Assembly (NCBI GenBank): GCA_026770585.1
Contig: MU646304.1
Coordinates: forward strand, 980,214-1,002,237
Length of the DNA stretch: 22,024 nucleotides
Direction: 5' to 3'
Origin: Baffinella frigidus
Taxonomy: Eukaryota > Cryptophyceae > Cryptomonadales > Baffinellaceae
The notes below the pieces were generated by a model that did not search any database, was not told the origin of the DNA, and saw only the letters and a list, made by a program, of their open reading frames with translations. Position numbers and translations under genes: made by a program. Shown piece after piece: positions 1 through 8,963 of the stretch (the first letter of the stretch is position 1; every line of letters starts with the position of its first letter).

Positions 1-60
1 CCCCCCGGAGGTCAGGTTCCCGCAGGACCTAACGAGCCGAGGGTGGAGTGCTGTGGGTGC

Positions 61-165
61 ACAGGGAGGGCGGCAGCTGGCAGGATAGGGCGGCAGTTGG
101 CAGGATAGGGCGGCAGTTGGCAGGATAGGGCGGCAGTTGGGAGGATAGGGCGGCAGTTGCCCCCT
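61..165. repeat. 20-bp minisatellite in the 3' flank of copy A
   Basis: About five tandem units of GGCAGTTGGCAGGATAGGGC (with GGGAGG variants) lie just beyond the stop codon of the copy-A terminal exon. Copy B has about three units (6045-6118), so the array has changed length since duplication. On the PTPA sense strand it would lie in the 3' UTR or flank. Confidence 0.85.
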
Positions 166-167
166 CC

Positions 168-243
168 TCAGGGAGGCGGGAGGATCGAGGCGAAGAGCAT
201 GTGTTGCATCACCGGGAACTTGTCCATCACCTCGGCGAAGAAC
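168..243 (-). pseudogene. Duplicate of PTPA terminal exon (copy A)
   Basis: The minus strand keeps a GGGCAG acceptor and reads FFAEVMDKFPVMQHML then FASILPPP and a stop. This is the PTPA C-terminus, differing from the intact copy (6126-6201) by a Gly-to-Ala change. The exon is intact, but its partner at 1398-1493 carries a one-base insertion, so splicing the two in the ancestral way shifts the frame here. I call it part of a broken duplicate 3' end. Use as an alternative terminal exon in another frame cannot be excluded. Confidence 0.75.
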
Positions 244-388
244 CTGCCCAAGGAAACGTTGACTTTCAAGAACTGAGTTCACTTTTCGGCCCTGAGCAAG
301 TTCTCGTTAATGCAGCCACTCGAGGCTGAAAGGCGGGGTATTGTAAAATTGGGAATGTTAAAATTTGTAACAGACACGGGCGGGCTTG

Positions 389-441
389 GTCACGTTACTG
401 CTCGATATTGAGCAGTAACAAATATCGAGCAGTAACGTGAC
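389..441. repeat. Palindrome in copy-A intron
   Basis: The 21-base arm at 389-409 (GTCACGTTACTGCTCGATAT then T) is exactly inverted at 421-441 around an 11-base loop. Copy B has only the left arm, followed directly by CTATTTGTGTG, so the palindrome was gained in copy A or lost in copy B. Confidence 0.85.
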
Positions 442-571
442 AACACGCGACTATTTGTGTGAAAATTACTACCCACCGCCCCACTTGTAAATGGATCCCG
501 GTTTTCAACTAGTCACATCCTCGAGTGGAGAGGCGCGTTTCCCTGTTTTATGAACAGATTCTTGACAGTCA

Positions 572-784
572 ATCGGCGGCAAGATCTGACGCCATTTCGG
601 CGTGAAAACTTCAATCTCATCTCGGAAGATAACTGAATCAGTTCCTTTTCAATAGGAGGTCGAATAGGAGAAATTAGTTAGGGCATAGTAAATTCAATAA
701 GGCCTCCTAATTAAATGAAAACGCCAATTAGGCAACTGATTCAGTCATCTTTCGAGATAAAATCTTGCCGCCAGCGCCAGAGAC
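572..784. repeat. Imperfect inverted repeat inside copy A
   Basis: ATCGGCGGCAAGATCT at 572 pairs with an inverted AAAATCTTGCCGCC ending near 772. Inside it, AACTGAATCAGTT pairs with AACTGATTCAGT. The left motif is shared with copy B (6688), but the remainder is absent there. This looks like a small foldback transposon or its remnant. It encodes no protein that I recognise. Confidence 0.6.
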
Positions 785-906
785 TACAGGGGTACCTCGC
801 TCATAAGAAAACTCCCCCCCCCAGGACACTACAGCAGGACCATGCACAGGGCCCTATGGTGGTCTTAGGGGTGTTGGCGTTTTCTTATGAGCGAGGTACC
901 CCTGTA
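785..906. repeat. Perfect 28-bp inverted repeat (MITE-like)
   Basis: The arms at 785-812 and 879-906 (beginning TACAGGGGTACCTCGCTC) are perfect reverse complements around a 66-base centre, which itself contains GGACCATGCAC paired with an inverted GGTGGTC-type arm. Copy B lacks the element. Perfect arms indicate recent origin or gene conversion. Confidence 0.8.
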
Positions 907-1397
907 AGCGGGTTCACCTTCGGTTTCGTGACAGCTTCTTTCAACGTCACGACTTAAATACAGTCCTCTCGCTCTCCAGACCGAGGCGTCCGAGATGTGC
1001 ACAGGCAGTCATGCAGTGACACGCTAGGCCATAAACCCCAAGTCCTAAACCCGGACGCGCCGACAGTGTGTGAACATGTTGCATGCGAGACTCCCCCCCC
1101 GCCACTCGAGCCATTTCCCACACCATCCCACTCCCTTTCCCGCTGTCGAGCGATTCGGTACATAGAAGAGAGTCAGGACCAGATTCTGGTGGCTTCCAGG
1201 TGAAAGTCCTTAAATATTAGTTGTTCCCTTCTCGCTCGACAGCGGACCTCAAGACACTCCTAGGGAGGACGCGTAGTCTCGCATTCAAGACTCCTTCATA
1301 GAGGCTCTATAACACCCAGGAGTTCGTGATTTTATGGGCACCCAATAAATTCATTCACGCGAGAGGCGTGGGGCTCGGGCGGGGGGGGGGGTCATAC

Positions 1398-1493
1398 ATT
1401 TTTGATCATGCCGTTGTTGCAGCGCTTCCAGGACTGGACCGCGCTGATGTCGTTGAGCATCGGCGATTTCTCTGAGATGTGTCCTGACTTCAC
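1398..1493 (-). pseudogene. Duplicate of PTPA penultimate exon, frameshifted (copy A)
   Basis: The minus strand starts after a CGCCAG acceptor and reads VKSGHISEKSPML, then the DISAVQSWKRCNNGMI block of PTPA, nearly identical to exon 10 at 7146-7240. Near the 3' end a run of four A in copy B is five A here, making the exon 96 rather than 95 nt and breaking the phase into the terminal exon. The GTATG donor is retained. There is one substitution (Asn to Lys). The upstream PTPA exons are not duplicated nearby, which supports a partial, non-functional copy. Confidence 0.85.
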
Positions 1494-1504
1494 CTGGCGG
1501 TGTT

Positions 1505-1690
1505 GTGTTTGGGGTTTAGAAAGTAGAGAATAGGGCGTAGGGTTTAGGGGGTTAACGCGTGCGGGTTAGGGTTTAGGGTTCGGGGGTGGAGAAGGTTCAG
1601 GGTGTGCGCGCACAGTTCTCTAAGATGTGTTCTGACTTCACCAGAGGGGTCAGGGTGTAGGGTTGCGAGGTGTAGACGTGGAGGGTTAGA
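1505..1690. repeat. Degenerate telomere-like repeat
   Basis: A run of GGGTTTAGG, GGGTGTAGG and GGGTTCGGG-type units (TTTAGGG derivatives). The G-rich strand is plus, so the sense strand of the flanking minus-strand genes is C-rich. It lies directly upstream of the copy-A exon. Confidence 0.75.
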
Positions 1691-1801
1691 GAAGCTTCGC
1701 TCACTCGATCGCCACCCGCAGTAGCCACCAAACACCACGTGATGTAAGTGTTACGAACATCAACGCCAAGCTGCAAGCCGACATAGGGGATCGGCGCTCA
1801 C

Positions 1802-1894
1802 GTGGGGCGTGTCGTTGAGCTCGTCGAGGGCGTTGGCCCCCTCGGACCCCGGGCCCTTCCACGCCCACTTCTCGCTCGACAACCCATTGAGCAC
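1802..1894 (-). CDS. Unrecognised exon with WKGP motif, intact copy
   Basis: The minus strand has a GTCGCAG acceptor before 1894 and a consensus GTGAGC donor after 1802, enclosing 93 nt (31 codons, phase 0). It reads VLNGLSSEKWAWKGP followed by GSEGANALDELNDTPH. The GC-rich coding character and clean splice sites suggest a real exon. A frameshifted second copy lies at 2433-2570. I do not recognise the family. It could belong to a gene lying across the copy-A block or to a gene fragment. The other open frames across 1700-2130 are shadows. Confidence 0.45.
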
Positions 1895-2174
1895 CTGCGA
1901 CCATCAACCTCACGCTCAGCTCTCGGAGCCGTTGGCCGGGATTCCTCCCGAGGCGGGCCGCTGAGCTGCACAGCGCTGGAGTTGGCGCAGGCGTGCGTGA
2001 GGCGGGCGGGCGGGTCCTGAAAGTGCAGCGCAGAGTTCGCTTGCAAGGAAATGTCACCAACAGCTCGTTTCGAAGTGGTTGAGCAGGAAACACCCCAGGA
2101 GCAAGTGGCCACGGGACGAACCCACATCGAGTGCAGGGTCGCGTGACGCGGGCTGCTCCGAGGGTTGAAGATTC

Positions 2175-2400
2175 AAAGTAAGTGGTCGTGTTCAGGGTCT
2201 AGGGTCAGGGTCTAGGGTCTAAGGTCTAGGGTCTAGGGTCTAGGGTCTAGGGTCTGGGGTCTAAGGTCTAGGGACTAGGGACTAGGGTCTTGGGTGTAGG
2301 GTGTAAGGTGTAAGGTGTAGGGTGTAGGGTGTAGGGTGTAGGGTCCAGGGTCTGGGGTTCAGGGTCTAGAGTTTAGGGGCGGGGGGTTTCGGATTCAGGG
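2175..2400. repeat. GGGTCTA / GGGTGTA telomere-like array
   Basis: Consecutive 7-bp units GGGTCTA, then GGGTGTA, then GGGTTCA make up this stretch. They are locally homogenised variants of TTTAGGG. No coding potential is seen. The G-rich strand is plus. Confidence 0.85.
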
Positions 2401-2432
2401 ATTGGAGGGGAAGGATCTCAGACCGCGACGTA

Positions 2433-2570
2433 CGGGTGCCACGCGTGCTCGGTGGTGTCGAGCTGGTCGAGCGGGTTGGCCGTCGGCGCGTCAGGGCCCT
2501 TCCACGTGTGCTTCCGACTCCGGAAGGTCGTCGAGCGGCGACTTGTCGGGCGTGTACGGGTGGTGAGATC
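2433..2570 (-). pseudogene. WKGP exon, second copy (frameshifted)
   Basis: After a GGGCAG acceptor at 2571 the minus strand reads SHHPYTPDKSPLDDLPESE. A shift of one base is then needed to continue as KHTWKGPDAPTANPLDQL and DTTEHAWHPYVAV. Alignment with 1802-1894 shows one extra base before the WKGP core. It is a diverged duplicate of the same exon. It lies 60 bases downstream of the zinc-finger stop codon on the same strand, but nothing joins it to that gene. Confidence 0.45.
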
Positions 2571-2630
2571 CTGCCCTTTTGCACGCTTCGAGGCACTCCA
2601 CGACACGGGGGCGTTGAATAGCCGAAGTCA

Positions 2631-3527
2631 TCACTCCTGATCGCGAGCGTGCACTTTGACGCAGTGTCTTGCCAGAGTGCTGGCACGCGAGAAGGACTCG
2701 CCGCAGGTGGTGCAGGCGTGGGGGCGGCCGCCAGAATGGACGCGCGTGTGTACCGCAAGGTTGCTGGACTGCTTGAAGGCCTTGCCGCAGGTGGTGCAGG
2801 CGTGGGGGCGGTCGCCGGAATGGGTGCGCATGTGTCTGACCAGGCTGCCGGACGTCGAGAATGCCCTGCCGCAGGTGGTGCAGGTGTAGGGGCGGTCGCC
2901 GGAATGGCTACGCATGTGGTAAGTCTGGCCGCCCAACGTCGAAAAGGACTTGCCGCAGGTGGTGCAGGTGTAGGGGCGGTCGCCGGAATGGGTGCGCGTG
3001 TGAACCGTCAGAGCGGCGGAAACCCTGAAAACCTTGCCGCAGGTGGTGCAGGCGAAGGGGCGGTCGCCGGAATGGGTGCGCATGTGTGACGTCAGGCTGC
3101 TGGACTGCGAGAAGGCCTTGCCGCAGGTGGTGCAGGCGTCGGGGCGGTTGCCAGAATGGACTCGCATGTGCTTCGCCAGGTTGCTGGACGTCGAGCAGGT
3201 CTTACCACAGGTGGTGCACTCAACGTGAAGCTTGCTCCTCGCCCCGCCACGCCCCCCCTTGCTCGACTCAGCAGAGCCCCCTCTCGCTCCTTCGGTAGAA
3301 GGCGCTTCCCGTCCCCACATGCGTCCAACCATAGCAGGGTCAAGAGGCATGTCTTTGGCCGGCATGGCCCACAATCGCACGCCCCGAGTGCTGGCCGAGA
3401 CGCGTGTCCCCTCAGACGCTTGCCCCTGCGACACAACACGCTCCGGCGAAGCGCCGGCCCCCAGTGGAAGAAGCAACGTGGCGCCGAGAGCCAGCATGAA
3501 GACGACCGAGCTGACGATCGTGCGCAT
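2631..3527 (-). CDS. Seven-finger C2H2 zinc-finger protein with signal-peptide-like N-terminus
   Basis: A single-exon frame encodes 298 residues from the ATG at 3527. The frame stays open to 3629, but the upstream codon there is GTG, so I chose the first ATG, which also has A at -3. Residues 1-26 are a hydrophobic segment (VVFMLALGATLLLPLGAGA) with an A-x-A-like cleavage site, which is unusual for a DNA-binding protein. A basic, Gly/Ser-rich linker follows. Seven tandem 28-residue C2H2 fingers start at about residue 104, with core CTTCGKxF, C-x2-C-x12-H-x3-H (last finger H-x4-H), and linkers HSGDRP in place of animal TGEKP. Helix residues at -1,2,3,6 differ between fingers (T,S,N,K; Q,S,S,S; V,A,A,V; T,G,G,Y; T,G,S,R; Q,S,N,V; R,S,T,R), implying specific nucleic-acid recognition. 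The target is unknown. It could be a secreted or organelle-routed protein, or the hydrophobic N-terminus could be fortuitous. Confidence 0.8.
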   Translation of the reverse strand: MRTIVSSVVFMLALGATLLLPLGAGASPERVVSQGQASEGTRVSASTRGVRLWAMPAKDMPLDPAMVGRMWGREAPSTEGARGGSAESSKGGRGGARSKLHVECTTCGKTCSTSSNLAKHMRVHSGNRPDACTTCGKAFSQSSSLTSHMRTHSGDRPFACTTCGKVFRVSAALTVHTRTHSGDRPYTCTTCGKSFSTLGGQTYHMRSHSGDRPYTCTTCGRAFSTSGSLVRHMRTHSGDRPHACTTCGKAFKQSSNLAVHTRVHSGGRPHACTTCGESFSRASTLARHCVKVHARDQE

Positions 3528-3837
3528 CCTGCCCGTCCCTTTGTTTCCAATGCCCAGCTTCACGCCCGCGCCACACACCGCCCCCCCAGCCTTGGTTTCC
3601 CCGTTGTGGTGCCAGCGGATCCCGCTCACCCCCTGGCCATCGCCTGCCTTGTCCTCGCCTGCCTATCTCGCCTCGAATTTCCGCTGGGAGGAAGAGGGAA
3701 CGTGCAGCAGGGGATGCTCTCCTGCACTCTGCTGCCGAGTGCTGTCCTGTCCAGGAGAGACACCGCCCTCCCCCCCTCAGCCCTTCGCGATAAAGCGACT
3801 CGATCCTGGGCCAGTTTTTTTTAGGGGGATTTGACCA

Positions 3838-4870
3838 GAACGGCCTTTCCCAACCTTGCCACCGCGGCGATCATAAAGGACATGTGTGAGAAACGATTCC
3901 CAATCTGAAACTGAGTAGGTATCTTAGGGGGTAAAGGGACAGGTCACCTTAAAGCTTTTCAACAGGTCACCTTAAGGCTATCTAAATAAGGACCCTCAGG
4001 GGGGTCCAGAATACAAACGCCGCCCAAAACCCTACATCAGGTGAGACGAACAGCCGACAATCATGAACCAACGATATAATGAGTGGAACCTTGCAGGCCA
4101 AGGTTCTTTAAGCCACACATGCATACATGCAGACGACTCAGAAGGTCCACAGGACCTTATGGCATGCCCCACCAAGTGCCTCTCTGGAATGTCAAACCTA
4201 TGAGAGGTGGAGGCATGAGTCTTGGAAGGTCAAATGTGGTACAACCATCGCGGAATAGCCACGGGGTAAATTCAACCACATACAGCCGGATGGAGGAGTC
4301 GGCTCCCTGAAGGAGCCGACCTGAGTTGGATTGGCTAACCGATCGGATGAGCGGTTAACCAATACAACTCCTCCCTTTTTCAAGAACCCGACCCCGCCCG
4401 GAATGATAGGTCTATATCGATGAGACCAGGCTGTCAAGTCTGTCAAAACTCGTGGACCTACCAAACCTCTCCTTCGTCGTTTACTTCATCCGCGCCAATC
4501 TTCGGGGAGCATCCCTCGGAGACAGACTGAGCGGGGTATAAAATGGACCGATCATAGTCTGGTGATGGCACGGGTTAGGCAATAACGGCGAACCCTCTTT
4601 GATAAATTCAGTAATCAGCTCCAAAGAGGAAATCACGGGTCCACTTTCCTCTTTGGCTCCGCCCTTCCGGCTGCGTACCGCATTGGTGCGACAAGAACAT
4701 GCGGATGCGGAGGGCACCTTGCCCACTGCTGCCCCAAGCTCTCCCGTGGGGCGTGGCACCAAAGGGGAAAATGAGGTGTTCGGCGCAAGCTTAGGTAGCG
4801 TGGGTTTGGCCGGTATGATCTGAGAAGGGTTGGAAAAGAGGAAATGTAAAGATTTCTAGGGACACGGCGA
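3838..4870. other. Gene-free spacer with hairpins
   Basis: I see no conserved coding signal. A short direct repeat, ACAGGTCACCTTAA, occurs at about 3930 and 3964. Two adjacent hairpins lie at 4298-4370 and are listed separately. The open frames here (for example 4198-4464 and 4481-4762 minus) show no recognisable domains. The promoter of the zinc-finger gene would lie at the left end, but no motif is obvious. Confidence 0.5.
4298..4370. repeat. Two adjacent hairpins
   Basis: GTCGGCTCC (4298-4306) pairs with GGAGCCGAC (4312-4320) around a 5-base loop. Directly after it, GAGTTGGATTGGCTAACCG (4323-4341) pairs at 17 of 19 positions with the inverted arm 4352-4370. Together they could be a remnant of an inverted-repeat element or a structured transcript end. 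No function can be assigned. Confidence 0.65.
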
Positions 4871-5975
4871 GTGAGGGCTCGGCAGGCTCGAATTTAAGTG
4901 CACCACTCGCGGCATGGAATCATTACACAGGAAAACACTTTCTTCTTGACGCGATGCAGCCTCGGGTGGGGTATTGCATTCGCACGGGGGGTGACAGGTA
5001 GCTACTTGCACAGTGAATCCTCGATTGTCCCTTGAAGTGGCGAGTACAAGCAACCTGGTACACTTTCGGTACCGAAGGATTTCTTTCGTTATTTTGGAGG
5101 AACGTAAGCCAACTGCACTGCGAATCCGGATATTTTTTGAAAGTCAACACCCCCACAAATCTGTCAACTTTAGAAACGAAGTACACCATCGGTGCACTTC
5201 GATTTTCCATTTTCGCCTCGGGTTGACTAATACAAAAAACTCGCTCTAGCAGTGAACTGGGCATTTTTGTGAAAATTACAACGCTCCGTCCCAACGAGGA
5301 CACGTTACCAGCTCTGTACAAAACGTCTGCACTCGACATTTAAAAGGGTGCTTGTTAAGGAACCCCGGTTTGACACTAGTACCTTTTCTTGCCAGAGCTC
5401 TTACTTCTCTTCCCACCTCTTTTGGTCCTTTAGGTTCTTCGAGCTCCAACATAGGCGGACACCGGAAGTTATCCTGCAGAAAGGCCATGCTTCCGTTCGG
5501 ATCACTTCAGGCCCCCCCGTGCAGAAGGATCGCCCCTCTGGCCTGTCGCGGCCGTGTCTGCCAATTGATGAAATCTCGCTTTCCCCGTCTCGAGTGGTGG
5601 GTGAGAGAAAAAGGAGAAATATGCTCACACGAATACAAAGACCCTGTCCCGACGCGGGCCCGAAATGCGTACTGCGAGAGAGAAACGTGCGTTGATTACG
5701 GTCAAAACCGACACCTCCGCCATGTACTCCCCTCCGTGAGGCCTTGTGACAACAGGGTTGTCGTTGAACAGGGCGCTTCGCGGATGTCAGCAGCGAGAGG
5801 CCTTTTTTACTACCACCAACACGGTCGCCTGTATGCAAGCCCGCCGAGGCTGTGTCTGAGCAGGGATGCCGAGAGAGGTCGTGTGCCCTCAACAAGTTGT
5901 GTCAGGGAGCAGGCTCCAGACTCGTTTCGCGAGACACAGACCTTTATTGAGACCGACTTGCCCACCATGCACCCC
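4860..5975. repeat. Dispersed repeat region, no recognised gene
   Basis: GTGAAAATTAC followed by CCCGGTTTGACACTAGT resembles blocks at 465-515, 6375-6425 and, more weakly, 10885-10935, so a dispersed repeat lies here. A hairpin CGAAGTACACC/GGTGCACTTCG lies near 5175-5200. The longest open frame (5352-6086 plus) has no domain I recognise, overlaps the PTPA 3' flank antisense and is probably spurious. Confidence 0.5.
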
Positions 5976-7262
5976 CCCCCCTTGGAGATGAGGTTGCCGC
6001 AGGACCCACCGAGCCGGGGGGCGGATTGCTGCGGGTGCGCAGGGAGGGCGGCAGCTGGCAGGATAGGGCGGCAGTTGGGAGGATAGGGCGGCAGTTGGGA
6101 GGATAGGGCGGCAAGTGGCCCCTCCTCAGGGAGGCGGGAGGATCGAGCCGAAGAGCATGTGTTGCATCACCGGGAACTTGTCCATCACCTCGGCGAAGAA
6201 CCTGCCCAAGGAAACGTTGACTTTCAAGAACTGAGTTTGCTTTCAAGAACTGAGTTTACAAGTTCTCGGTAATGCAGCCACTCGAGGCTGTAAGGCGGAG
6301 TATTTTAAATGTGGGAATGTAAATATTTGAACCAGTCACGGGCGGGCTTGGTCACGTTACTGCTCGACTATTTGTGTGAAAATTACTACACACCGCCCAA
6401 CTTGTAAAGAAATCCCGGCTTTAAAATAGTCACATTTCTAGCCTCTGAGTAGAGAGGCGCGTTTCCCTATTTTACGAAAAGACTCTTGACAGTCCCCGCG
6501 ACCGGACCGAGAATACTACGTGTACAGGTAGATTTTAAGTCCGATATGTACCTCCTGTTTGTAACAGGAATATTCTCCATGTCCGCACAACACAACGTGA
6601 AAGTGCACGTGTAAGGCTTTGTGCTGGTACAAACCGGACGTGCCCTCCAATCTACTTTTACCTGTAGTATTCCCAGTCCGGGTGCGGATCGGCGGCAAGA
6701 TCTCATCCGGGCTAGTATTTTGGCAAAACACGTATTAAAAGTATTTTCAACGAATTACTACACGATTTATGTGTACTTTTTTAGTTTCGTGCCAGCTTCC
6801 TTCAACGTCATGGGTTGAATGGAGTCCTCTCTCTCTCTTCAGACTGAGGCGTCCGAGATGTGCACCGGCAGTGATGCTGTGCAAACCCACAACCTCAACC
6901 CTAAATCCAGCAGCGCTGACAGAACATGAATCACCCCATAGCCACTTCGGCCATGTTCGACACTACCCCTATGCCTGGGATCCCATGATAATCCTAGGGT
7001 GGGCGCGTGGTCTCGCATTCAGGAAACCTTCATACATAATGAGACTTCCGCTCTGCAACACCCAGGAGTTCGTGATTTTATGGGCAACTAACAACGTCAT
7101 CAATGCGAGAGTTGTGGGGTTCAGGCGGGGGGGGGTTGATGATACATTTTGATCATGCCGTTGTTGCAGCGCTTCCAGGACTGGACCGCGCTGATGTCGT
7201 TGAGCATCGGCGAGTTCTCTGAGATGTGTCCTGACTTCACCTGGCGGTGTTGTGTTTGGGGT
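5975..7262. repeat. Segmental duplication, copy B (true PTPA 3' end)
   Basis: This is the counterpart of 1-1514 and contains the intact exons 10 and 11 of PTPA, the 3' minisatellite (6045-6118) and intron 10. It differs from copy A by a 193-bp inverted-repeat insertion at 6495-6687, and by lacking the copy-A palindrome and 28-bp inverted-repeat element. Confidence 0.9.
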
Positions 7263-8918
7263 GCAGGGTTTAATGGTAAGGGTTTCAGGGTGTACGGTTG
7301 AGGGTTGAAGGTTGTGAGTTGAGGGTTGAGGGTTGAGGGTTCAGGGGCCCAGGAGGTTGAGGATTTTCGCGCCCATTCACCGTCGGAAATGATGATATTA
7401 TGTGGAGAAATCAGGGACCAGAGGGAGCCCCGAGGAGGCAGAAAACGGAGGTTGTTCCCGTCTCTGGAAAATCAATGTGATACTGTGCGCAGCAGCTTCA
7501 ATCCACAGCCAGGCAACACCGGGGGGGTTCAAGTGCAGGATCCAGGTACGGATATGGACCCCCGGTGATAGTCTCATGGCGCACCTTCTACCTCTGCTTG
7601 CATTTTATTCTAGCTCGTCCTACGCGAAATGATTCGCCCGTTAGTACTGGATTTCTACTCTAAAATTGATAGGGACGAGCCAGACAACTGGAGCAGAGCT
7701 GGACCTTCTTGATGAAGTGGATGCAGTGCATGTAGTAGTTCGACGCCGCGTGCTGCTGCACCTGCTTTCGGGTGTGGCGTTGAGGGTTTGGAGTTGAGGG
7801 TTTATGGTTTGAGGTTGAGAGTTCAGAGTTTGTTGGTTGGGTTTGAGGTTTAGGGTTTGAGATTTTGGGTACAGGGTGTGGGGTTTAGGTCTTAGGGTTT
7901 AGGGTTCAGGGTGTAGGGTTTAGGGTTCAGAGTTTGGGGTTCAGGGTGTAGGGTTTAGGGTTTCGGGTTGAGGGATTAGGGTTGAGGGTTTAGGGTGTAG
8001 AGTTTAGGGATTGGGGTTTAGGGTTTAGGGTTTAGGGTTTAGGTTTTAGGTTCTAGGTTTTAGGTTTTAGGGTTTAGGGTTTAGGGTTTAGGGTTGAGGG
8101 TTTAGGTTGAAAGGTTTAGGGTTTAGGGTATAGGGTTTAGGGTTTAGGAATTAGGGTTTGGGGTTTAGGGTTTATGGTTTATGGTTTATGGTTTATGGTT
8201 TAGGATTTAGGGTTCAGGGTTTAGTGTTCAGGGTTCAGGTTTTAGGGTTTAGGGTTTAGGGTGTAAGGTTCAGGGTTTAGAGTTTAGGGTTTAGGATTTG
8301 GTGCTCAGGGTTTAGGGGTTCGGATTGAGGCTTTGGGGTTTAGGGTGTAGGGTTCAGGGTATAGGGTTTAGGGTTTAGGATGTGGGACTCAGGGTTCAGG
8401 GTTTGGGGTGTAGGGTTTAGGGTCGAACGGCGCGGTCGTCGTGGATCGACGAGGGGGAGAGGGTCGGGTGGTCGATGAGCTGCGCAGACCCCCACATGAA
8501 CGGGATGAACTGGTAGTCGTCCAGGCTCCAGCACCTGGTTGAGAGATTGGGTTTTGGGGGTTGGTGTTCGGGGTGTAGAGTTTTTTTTTTTTTGGGGGGG
8601 GGGGTTGGGGGGTGGGTTTTGGGTGTGGGTTTTGGGTTTGGGGCTTTGGGGTTTGGGATTTAGGTTTTGGGTTTTGGGTTTTGGGTTTGGGAGTTGGGGG
8701 TTAGGGGTGTCGGGTTTCGGGTTTCGGGTGTTGGCTGTGGATTTTTGGGGTTCGGGGTTCACCCGTGCGACCCCGCGGGCTCGAGCTTGTACGTGCTCTG
8801 CAGTTTCCGCACAAGTTGGAGGTACTCCCAGAAGACCACCAGCGCCAGGGCGTCAGAGTCCGACTCCTGCTCCGTGTGTCGTATCAGCTGTCTGTCTGTC
8901 TTTCTGTCTGTCTGTCTA

Positions 8919-8963
<45 letters not shown>

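Larger units (their letters stand above)
1..1514. repeat. Segmental duplication, copy A (PTPA 3' end)
   Basis: This block matches 5975-7262 in the same orientation. Shared landmarks, in order, are the GGATAGGGCGGCAGTTGG minisatellite, the last PTPA exon, a GGTCACGTTACTGCTCGA stretch, a GGCGTCCGAGATGTGCAC stretch and the penultimate PTPA exon. Similarity stops just after TTGTGTTTGGGGT near 1514. The two copies differ by several inverted-repeat insertions. The block may extend beyond the left edge of the window. Confidence 0.9.

Noticed and set aside
61-165. A CRISPR array or phage att-type repeat
   Set aside because: The units are head-to-tail without unique spacers, in a eukaryotic gene flank.
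168-1493. A functional second PTPA gene or alternative 3' end
   Set aside because: Only two exons are present, and an extra base breaks the junction phase. Kept as pseudogene exons pending transcript data.
2649-3228. Long plus-strand frames rich in Gly/Ala/Val or CRRWCR-like repeats
   Set aside because: They are antisense shadows of the 84-bp zinc-finger repeat. The minus strand gives perfect C2H2 spacing.
2631-3629. Longer zinc-finger frame starting at 3629
   Set aside because: The codon at 3627-3629 is GTG on the minus strand. The first ATG is at 3527.
5352-6086. A 244-residue plus-strand open frame
   Set aside because: No recognisable domain, overlap with a minisatellite and the antisense of the PTPA 3' end, and low-complexity termini.
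7770-8428. A chromosome end or telomere
   Set aside because: The repeats are degenerate, occur at many places and are flanked on both sides by PTPA exons, so they are interstitial.
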